Virus record (IMG/VR): IMGVR_UViG_3300031837_000055
Span: 1 to 24,519 of that record
Source: a virus
Length of the DNA: 24,519 nt
Strand: one strand, 5' to 3'
The position numbers and the translations under genes were made by a program. Below, in pieces: positions 20,305 through 24,519 of this stretch; position 1 is the stretch's first letter, and each line of letters opens with the position of its first letter. The notes under the pieces are model-generated. The model was not told where the DNA came from. It saw only the letters and a program-made list of their open reading frames with translations, and ran no database searches.

Positions 20305-20382
20305 ACCGAAAGTGTCAGCCACAGCCGTGTCCGTTTCAGCGTTCGCAAGAGCGTTGTTGCAGCACAGCTACTTGCGGCCTAA
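20305..20382 (+). other. tmRNA proteolysis-tag frame
   Basis: In frame with TAATAA, the first sensible resume codon is ACC 20305, 15 nt after pseudoknot PK1 ends. The tag would start TESVSHSRVR and end VVAAQLLAA: 25 residues. The C-terminal LAA matches what ClpX recognises. The usual AN(D/E) start and acidic body are absent; the tag is basic. A later resume codon would shorten it; the exact one is not certain. Confidence 0.6.
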
Positions 20383-20535
20383 TAACCGCTGGGGCCTCTT
20401 GACGGGCCTAGCAACAGAAGGGGGAGCGATCCCCCAGTCTAAACATTTACGTGGGAAGGCTGACGAATGGATTTTCATGGGGTCGGTCGGCGGGTGATTG
20501 GGGTTGTCACTGGCGAGGGTTTATAAAGGAGATGT

Positions 20536-20814
20536 ATGTCTGGACAAGAGCAGTTGGTAAAAGGCGGCAAGAGTTCGTTTCCGTTCTTCTCTATTTTGAC
20601 CTTGATTTTTGTCGTCGCTAAACTTGCTGGGTTCTTCCCGCATTCATGGTGGATTGTGTTCATACCCCTGTGGGGACCGATATCGGTACTGGTGGCACTG
20701 TCGTTGCTGTTTATTCTGGCAGCGTTGATCTTCGCAATAGTGGGTTCCGTTATCGACGAGATCGATAAGGTACGCAGCAAGAAAAAGAAAGACGACGGTA
20801 AATGGCTCTCCTGA
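20536..20814 (+). CDS. Two-segment membrane protein (Fragile-X-F-like)
   Basis: 92 residues, ATG 20536, AAAGGAG 6 nt upstream. Two or three hydrophobic segments: FPFFSILTLIFVVAKLAGFF and, after SWWIVFIPLWGPISV, LVALSLLFILAALIFAIVG. The C-terminus is charged (DKVRSKKKKDD). The SWWxVxxPLWGP core is the pattern of proteins annotated as transmembrane Fragile-X-F in phages; the function is unknown. It overlaps the next small membrane protein gene by 13 nt. Confidence 0.8.
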   Translation: MSGQEQLVKGGKSSFPFFSILTLIFVVAKLAGFFPHSWWIVFIPLWGPISVLVALSLLFILAALIFAIVGSVIDEIDKVRSKKKKDDGKWLS

Positions 20815-20942
20815 TTCTGTTACTCGCATTCTTCTTCCTTCTGGTTGGCGCATCTGTTACGGCGCTGGCGCTGGGATACCTCGCGTATCGAGTGTATCAG
20901 TTCTTCTACAAACGTCGAGCGCTCAAGGCGTACGGCTTTTAG
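20802..20942 (+). CDS. Tiny single-pass membrane protein (46 aa)
   Basis: ATG 20802 lies inside the end of the preceding gene; TAG at 20940-20942. One long hydrophobic segment (ALLILLLAFFFLLVGASVTA) continues into ALGYLAYRVYQFF, followed by a basic end KRRALKAYGF. The 13-nt overlap with the other membrane protein suggests coupled synthesis and perhaps a joint complex. Function unknown. It ends 5 nt before tRNA-Ile. Confidence 0.65.
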   Translation: MALLILLLAFFFLLVGASVTALALGYLAYRVYQFFYKRRALKAYGF

Positions 20943-20947
20943 ATTGT

Positions 20948-21022
20948 TGTGAGGTAGCTCAATGGCAGAGCAATCGCTCGATAAGCGAGAGGTTGAAGGT
21001 TCAACTCCTTCTCTCACAACCA
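20948..21022 (+). tRNA. tRNA-Ile (GAT) with C33
   Basis: Acceptor TGTGAGG/TCTCACA (one G-U), D stem GCTC/GAGC, anticodon stem ATCGC/GCGAG (A-G mismatch at 27-43), loop TCGATAA, T arm GAAGG-TTCAACT-CCTTC, A73 and encoded CCA. The anticodon is GAT, but position 33 is C instead of U. An HNH nuclease frame with ATG at 20962 opens inside this tRNA. Confidence 0.85.
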
Positions 21023-21363
21023 AATGCAACTGTGGTCGAGAGTATGTGTACGACCGTGCTAAGGGGCACAAACGACATATTTGCAATTCCTGCAATGCCA
21101 ATAGACGTAGGAATGAGATCAAACGGCGTATGGTTGAGTATAAGGGTGGCAAATGTGTCGCCTGTGGTTACGATAGATGCATCAGGGCTTTAGGATTTCA
21201 TCACCTTAGTCCTGCCAGCAAAAACTTTGATCTTTGCAGGGCATACACTAAGCCTTGGGAGACCGTCAAGACAGAGTTGGATAAGTGTGATCTACTGTGT
21301 GCTAATTGTCACATGGAAGAGGAAGACTTACTTACTCGACAAGCCGGGGAGTGGCGCAAATAG
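20962..21363 (+). CDS. HNH homing-type endonuclease, start inside tRNA-Ile
   Basis: 133 residues if started at ATG 20962. An N-terminal zinc cluster is formed by C22, C24, C41 and C44 (KCNCG ... HICNSC). The HNH domain follows: GGKCVACGYDRC, then ALGFHHLSPASKNFD (His80/81), KPWETVKTELDKCDLLC and CANCHMEEE. The nuclease would make a DNA break; such free-standing HNH genes are mobile in phages. The only ATG upstream of the zinc cluster is in the D arm of tRNA-Ile, with GAGG of the acceptor stem acting as a possible ribosome site. GTG 21046 would lose the first two cysteines. tRNA maturation would destroy the mRNA, so expression is unclear. Confidence 0.75.
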   Translation: MAEQSLDKREVEGSTPSLTTKCNCGREYVYDRAKGHKRHICNSCNANRRRNEIKRRMVEYKGGKCVACGYDRCIRALGFHHLSPASKNFDLCRAYTKPWETVKTELDKCDLLCANCHMEEEDLLTRQAGEWRK

Positions 21364-21375
21364 ACGCACGGCCCA

Positions 21376-21432
21376 TGGGGGCCGGTATAGTGCAGGTATA
21401 CCTCGTAAGAGCGAGTCCTGTCTCCCCGACCA
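21376..21432 (+). other. tRNA-like element lacking a T arm
   Basis: After TGGGGGC comes a GGTATA/TATACC hairpin (D-arm-like), a CTCG/CGAG hairpin, and TCTCCCCG-A-CCA pairing with the 5' end. The acceptor-like stem, discriminator A and CCA are in tRNA order, but the T arm is missing and no canonical anticodon loop forms. It may be a decayed tRNA or an RNA 3'-end signal. The remaining bases 21433-21521 show no gene. Confidence 0.3.
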
Positions 21433-21521
21433 TTTCAAGCTGGCTCAACGTTCTTATCCCCGTCTTCATGAGCCATCCAAATAAAAGACAGAATGGGGAG
21501 CTGACAGCTTGCGTGAAGTTG

Positions 21522-21550
21522 TTGACTTTTTGAAGCATCAGGTTTACAAT
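21522..21550 (+). promoter_or_regulatory. Promoter for tRNA (CAT) and downstream genes
   Basis: TTGACT (21522-21527), 17 bp, TACAAT (21545-21550). Predicted start near 21557, 13 nt before the tRNA. It likely also drives the SPFH gene and those after it, since no other promoter is evident. Confidence 0.8.
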
Positions 21551-21569
21551 ACGAAAACAAGATGCGTTT

Positions 21570-21645
21570 GGCGGGATAGCTCAGTTGGTAGAGCAGCGGA
21601 CTCATAATCCGAAGGTCGGTGGTTCAAATCCATCTCCCGCAACCA
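21570..21645 (+). tRNA. tRNA-Met or tRNA-Ile2 (CAT)
   Basis: Acceptor GGCGGGA/TCCCGCA with a G-A mismatch at 1-72, D stem GCTC/GAGC, anticodon stem GCGGA/TCCGA, loop CTCATAA, T arm GGTGG-TTCAAAT-CCATC, A73, encoded CCA. The three G-C pairs of an initiator anticodon stem are absent, so it is an elongator Met or a lysidine-modified Ile2; these cannot be told apart by eye. Confidence 0.88.
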
Positions 21646-21680
21646 AGTTCTGTAACTAAACCGGTAACACAGGGAGATTT

Positions 21681-22499
21681 ATGAAGCGCGGATATATTCT
21701 GTTAGCAATTCTGGTACTGGCCTCGTTGGTAACTCTGGCGACTCTGGGATGTAATACTGTGTCCCCAAACAACGGCTTTGAAGCCGTACTCGTCGAGAAG
21801 CCACTGATCTTCGGACACGGCGGTGTAGATGATACGCCTGTGAAGACCGGCCTGACGTTCACAGCGCCCACCACCTCAGCCATCTTTGTCAACATGCAGC
21901 CCATCGCAGTCACGGAAGACCTGAAGGACTTGATGTCCAGCGACGGCGTGCCTTTGGAGTTCGATCCACAGCTCATCGTCCAAGTTGATGACTCTGTGAA
22001 GCTCATCAAGAACTTTGGTGAGGCGTGGTACCCCAACAACATCCAGCGCCAGTTCCAGAACTACGTGCGCCAGTCGGCCAAGAAGTACGACTCTAACGAG
22101 ACTGCCATCAAGTCGTCAGCCATCGAGGTGATCGAGCAGGAGGTCACGAAGAACCTGAGTGACTACATTGTGGCCACCAAGATTCCCGTGCATGTGGTCC
22201 GCGTGACCATCGGCAAGGCCAACCCACCTGACCTCATCAAGCACCAGCGTGTAGAGACTGCTGCGCAAGAGCAGCGCGTCAACACCGAGGCGCAGCGCAA
22301 ACTGGCTGAGGACTCACGTAAAGCCGCCGAGCTTTCCCGCGCTGAAGCTGACAACGCTTACCGAAACCAGATGGGCCTCTCGCCCGATCAGTTCATCCAA
22401 CTGGAGCGCGTCAAGATGCAGGCTAATGCTTGCGCCAACCCTAACTCCCGCTGTATCTTCAACGACGCTAAGGTGCCGTTGATCCTAGAAGGCAAGTAA
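21681..22499 (+). CDS. SPFH/band 7-like lipoprotein
   Basis: 272 residues, ATG 21681 with GGGAG upstream. The N-terminal signal peptide (KRGYILLAILVLASLVTLA) is followed by lipobox TLGC with Cys24, so the protein should be lipidated and membrane-attached. An SPFH-like beta domain follows (VSPNNGFEAVLVEKPLIFG through FDPQLIVQVDD), then NIQRQFQNYVRQSAKKY and a long charged coiled coil (AAQEQRVNTEAQRKLAEDSR). It ends with a Cys pair (NACANPNSRC). Band 7 proteins form membrane-associated rings. In a phage this may remodel or protect the host envelope; the role is unknown. Confidence 0.82.
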   Translation: MKRGYILLAILVLASLVTLATLGCNTVSPNNGFEAVLVEKPLIFGHGGVDDTPVKTGLTFTAPTTSAIFVNMQPIAVTEDLKDLMSSDGVPLEFDPQLIVQVDDSVKLIKNFGEAWYPNNIQRQFQNYVRQSAKKYDSNETAIKSSAIEVIEQEVTKNLSDYIVATKIPVHVVRVTIGKANPPDLIKHQRVETAAQEQRVNTEAQRKLAEDSRKAAELSRAEADNAYRNQMGLSPDQFIQLERVKMQANACANPNSRCIFNDAKVPLILEGK

Positions 22500-22504
22500 T
22501 CGAG

Positions 22505-22636
22505 ATGGGCGGCCACCCTAAAGGTGGACACAGCCGTCACATAGGTGGATACCCTAGCAGGGTCGCAATGCCACCCGTCCATTTCACACGTGAGCATGAG
22601 TCAAATTTAGTAACACAAGGAGCTACAAATGTCTGA
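22505..22636 (+). CDS. Possible Gly/His-rich micropeptide (43 aa)
   Basis: ATG 22505 follows the SPFH stop by 5 nt. The frame reads MGGHPKGGHSRHIGGYPSRV and ends by overlapping the start of the next gene. It fills an otherwise empty 129-nt gap. There is only a weak ribosome site, and the composition is unusual, so coding is uncertain. Confidence 0.3.
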   Translation: MGGHPKGGHSRHIGGYPSRVAMPPVHFTREHESNLVTQGATNV

Positions 22637-22988
22637 AGAGACCGCAGTACAGGACAAGAACTACATCGGTGATTTTTCCAGCAAGGAAGACGTACTGAGC
22701 AACTTCAACGTGGATGCGTCAGCCCTTGAAGGTGGCGAGATTCTGATGGCGTGGTACGGCTACGGCAGCTACGACGGAGAGGCTTTCGTCCTTGTTCGCA
22801 AGGACGGCAAGTTCTTCGAAGTCAACGGCGGCCACTGCTCTTGTTACGGCCTTGAGGATCAGTGGGAACTCGAAGAGACCAGCATCACCGCACTGGCGAT
22901 GAAGAACTTCGGAGGCTACTCGTACGAAGGTGAAGCGGCAACCACACGGCTGCACGAGATCGTAGCTGAGAACTCGGCGGCAGCGTAA
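22629..22988 (+). CDS. Small conserved-type acidic protein (119 aa)
   Basis: ATG 22629 with AAGGAG 7 nt upstream. An acidic protein with a central EILMAWYGYGSYDGEAFVLV, then GKFFEVNGGHCSCYGLEDQW and EETSITALAMKNFGG. The GHCSCYGLEDQWE pattern is one I recognise from unnamed phage proteins with no known function. There is no signal or membrane segment. The stop overlaps the metallophosphoesterase ATG as TAATG. Confidence 0.75.
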   Translation: MSEETAVQDKNYIGDFSSKEDVLSNFNVDASALEGGEILMAWYGYGSYDGEAFVLVRKDGKFFEVNGGHCSCYGLEDQWELEETSITALAMKNFGGYSYEGEAATTRLHEIVAENSAAA

Positions 22989-23581
22989 TGGACTTCTTTA
23001 CCGCAGACGAGCACCACGGGCACGAGAATGCGATGCTAGGCTGGGGGCGTGTGGAGAAGGCACGCCCTTGGACTTCTCTCGACGGTATGACCGAGGGATT
23101 GATCGAGCGCCACAACGATGTCGTGAAAGATGGCGACACCGTTTGGCACCTTGGCGATATGTTCTGGAGAACTCTGGGCTACGATAAGGCAGAGTACATC
23201 ATGAGCCGGTTGAATGGGGCGCATCGATACGTCAAGGGCAACCACGAAGAGCTGTTGGAATCTAACGCCTTCATCGCACGGTTGTTCGAGTCAGTAGAAG
23301 AGCGCGTGTTCCTGAGGCCCATCAGTCAGAAGCGCATCGTGCTCGATCACTACGCGGGCCGCGTCTGGAGGGATTCTCATAAGGGATCGATCCAGCTCTA
23401 CGGACATTCGCACGGTGAGCTTGCATACGCGCCGGACCTTCTGTCGATGGATGTAGGCGTCGATGCCAACAACTTCACCCCGGTATCACTGGACACTGTG
23501 TACGCTCTCATGGAGCGCAAGAACAACGCACGAATTGAGCGGGAACGCCTTCGTCTAGCCGAGTACAACCTAAAGAGGTAA
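22988..23581 (+). CDS. Metallophosphoesterase
   Basis: 197 residues, coupled to the preceding gene by TAATG. Calcineurin-like motifs in order: FTADEHHGH (Asp7, His9), HLGDMFW (Asp57), VKGNHEE (Asn85, His86), VLDHYAG (His121) and LYGHSHGEL (His140, His142). It would hydrolyse phosphoesters with two metal ions; candidate substrates include nucleotides, nucleic-acid ends and phosphoproteins. The C-terminus is a basic helix (RKNNARIERERLRLAEYNLKR). Together with the Cys-based phosphatase this is the second phosphoesterase in the window. Confidence 0.88.
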   Translation: MDFFTADEHHGHENAMLGWGRVEKARPWTSLDGMTEGLIERHNDVVKDGDTVWHLGDMFWRTLGYDKAEYIMSRLNGAHRYVKGNHEELLESNAFIARLFESVEERVFLRPISQKRIVLDHYAGRVWRDSHKGSIQLYGHSHGELAYAPDLLSMDVGVDANNFTPVSLDTVYALMERKNNARIERERLRLAEYNLKR

Positions 23582-23582
23582 C

Positions 23583-24519
23583 GTGGCACAGGCTCTTGCT
23601 GACTACACCTTCGTGAAAAAATGGGCCGACCAGTCTGATAAACTGGCCGGTCTTTTATTGCCGAAGAACGGATACGAATACACGATCACGCCCAACGTCG
23701 CAGAGCCGACGACAACGATCCGTGTAACGAAGGCCAATATCTCTGACCCAACCAATCCGTTGGTTATCGGTCACGCGACGATCAACAATTACGACCTCGC
23801 ACTTAGCCATCCCGAACAGGTTGTGAATACCATTGCTGAGATCGTCATGCAGATCGTGAACAACTGGGAGAAGCATCTAGCGATAATGAACGCTCCCAAA
23901 CCTCCGCCCGATCAGGTGTTCCAGCAGTCGTTCCAGCAAGCGCAGCAGATGAACAGTATGGCCCAGCAACTCAGTGGCGCTTACGGGGGCCTAGGTGGGG
24001 CACTTAGTTCTCTAGGCGGCGGGGCTATAGGCACCGGCCTGAGCAATATAGCCGGGTTCGACAACGGTATTCAAAGCAAGTACAGCTCTCCTCTCAATGT
24101 CAATACCAGTAAGCTCATCGCAGACCAGCTCGACAAAGACAAGAAGGAGATGGACAAGGCGATAGCGGAGGGTGCGCCTAACGCCAAGTACCTAGTCGAG
24201 CAGTACTGGATGAAGCTCAAGTCCTTTCAGGCTACGCAGGAGAAGGAGATACTGGCCAGCGAAGAGAAACAAAAGCTGGAGTACATAAAGAAGTACGGCG
24301 GCATTATCCAGAACACCGGTACGATCACTAAGAACGACGGTACTGTGCTGACGGTCGCGGGCATCAAGCAGGCTGTCCAGTCGTTACAGGGCAAGTCGGT
24401 CCTGCCACTCAAACCTAAGGATATACTCGTGCCACCTAACTTTGAGGGTATAGAGGACGCTGATTGGGGAGATGGCCCCTCTGCTGCGCAGCTCAAAGCT
24501 CTAAAGCCTGAGGCAGCCA
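23583..24519 (+). CDS. Unknown protein with Gly-rich centre, open at window end
   Basis: GTG 23583 follows the previous stop by 1 nt with AGAGG 4 nt upstream. The frame is open to the window edge (312 codons). The N-terminal domain is alpha/beta (ADYTFVKKWADQSDKLAGLL, then TITPNVAEPTTTIRV). The centre is Gln/Gly/Ala-rich (about residues 115-160; GAYGGLGGALSSLGGG) and probably flexible. It is followed by a charged helical region DQLDKDKKEMDKAIAEG. No catalytic motif is visible. It could be a virion or membrane-interacting protein, but I do not recognise it. Confidence 0.75.
   Translation, partial: MAQALADYTFVKKWADQSDKLAGLLLPKNGYEYTITPNVAEPTTTIRVTKANISDPTNPLVIGHATINNYDLALSHPEQVVNTIAEIVMQIVNNWEKHLAIMNAPKPPPDQVFQQSFQQAQQMNSMAQQLSGAYGGLGGALSSLGGGAIGTGLSNIAGFDNGIQSKYSSPLNVNTSKLIADQLDKDKKEMDKAIAEGAPNAKYLVEQYWMKLKSFQATQEKEILASEEKQKLEYIKKYGGIIQNTGTITKNDGTVLTVAGIKQAVQSLQGKSVLPLKPKDILVPPNFEGIEDADWGDGPSAAQLKALKPEAA

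Larger units (their letters stand above)
20122..20500 (+). ncRNA. ssrA: Circularly permuted (two-piece) tmRNA gene
   Basis: The acceptor half comes first: GGACGCGAGTTCGACTCTCGC (part of tmRNA's conserved T arm; stem 20162-20166/20174-20178, loop TTCGACT), then CATCTCC, A and CCA ending 20189. After a 27-nt spacer, the coding half begins GGGGATGTCACGGCTTCGAC at 20217; GGGGATG pairs with CATCTCC (one G-U). ACTGTGC (20257-20263) pairs with GCATGGT (20128-20134) as helix P2. PK1: AGGT/ACCT and CTAGC/GCTGG, followed by an A-run and the tag frame to TAATAA at 20380-20385. Downstream helices: GCTGGGGCC/GGGCCTAGC and GGGGGA-GCGA-TCCCCC. No tRNA 5' half fits the acceptor half, and no T arm follows the coding half. 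tmRNA with SmpB rescues stalled ribosomes. The 3' end of the coding piece is approximate. Confidence 0.88.

Noticed and set aside
20279-20497. 72-codon ORF on the plus strand
   Set aside because: It lies entirely within the tmRNA coding piece, has no ribosome site, and is out of frame with the tag.
1-24519. CRISPR array, transposon or prophage integration site
   Set aside because: No spaced direct repeats, terminal inverted repeats, transposase or integrase are visible in the window.

Overview
The window looks like part of the genome of a tailed, probably virulent, double-stranded DNA bacteriophage. A head-morphogenesis block (large terminase, portal, scaffold-like protein, N4-gp56-type major capsid protein, Ig-like decoration proteins) lies on the minus strand. 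A family A DNA polymerase and accessory genes lie on the plus strand. No integrase or repressor is visible. The host cannot be named from the sequence; promoters are sigma70-like (TTGACA, 16-17 bp, TACAMT).

Layout. Positions 1-15632 are read leftwards. In transcription order they hold an Ala-rich coiled-coil protein, tRNA-Asn (interrupted), tRNA-Ala, a JAMM-domain protein, small unknown proteins, an endonuclease VII-like fragment, a membrane-anchored Ig-like protein, tRNA-Pro, tRNA-Leu, tRNA-His, a Cys-based phosphatase, two small proteins, TerL, portal, a linker protein, a scaffold-like protein, a GNAT, the capsid protein, a decoration protein and several unknown structural-type proteins. 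Positions 15633-16315 are mostly non-coding with two leftward promoters. RNase HI (leftward) and the DNA polymerase (rightward) diverge from two interleaved promoters at 16802-16847.

Right arm (plus strand). Polymerase, a tiny membrane protein, a small conserved protein, a tmRNA locus, two membrane proteins, tRNA-Ile overlapping an HNH nuclease frame, a tRNA-like remnant, tRNA-Met/Ile (CAT), an SPFH lipoprotein, a small conserved protein, a metallophosphoesterase and an unknown open-ended gene.

Most striking is the translation-related RNA set. The tmRNA gene is circularly permuted: the acceptor half with TpsiC arm and CCA (ending 20189) lies upstream of the half that starts GGGGATG and carries the tag frame (from 20217), so the product should be a two-piece tmRNA. 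One tRNA (15002-15125) is a good tRNA-Asn except for a 49-nt structured insertion in the anticodon loop. Two other tRNAs have C instead of U at position 33, and a tRNA-Leu has an AAG anticodon and an aberrant T-loop. Together they suggest a phage that supplies its own ribosome rescue and anticodon-modified tRNAs, perhaps against host tRNA cleavage; that link is inference.
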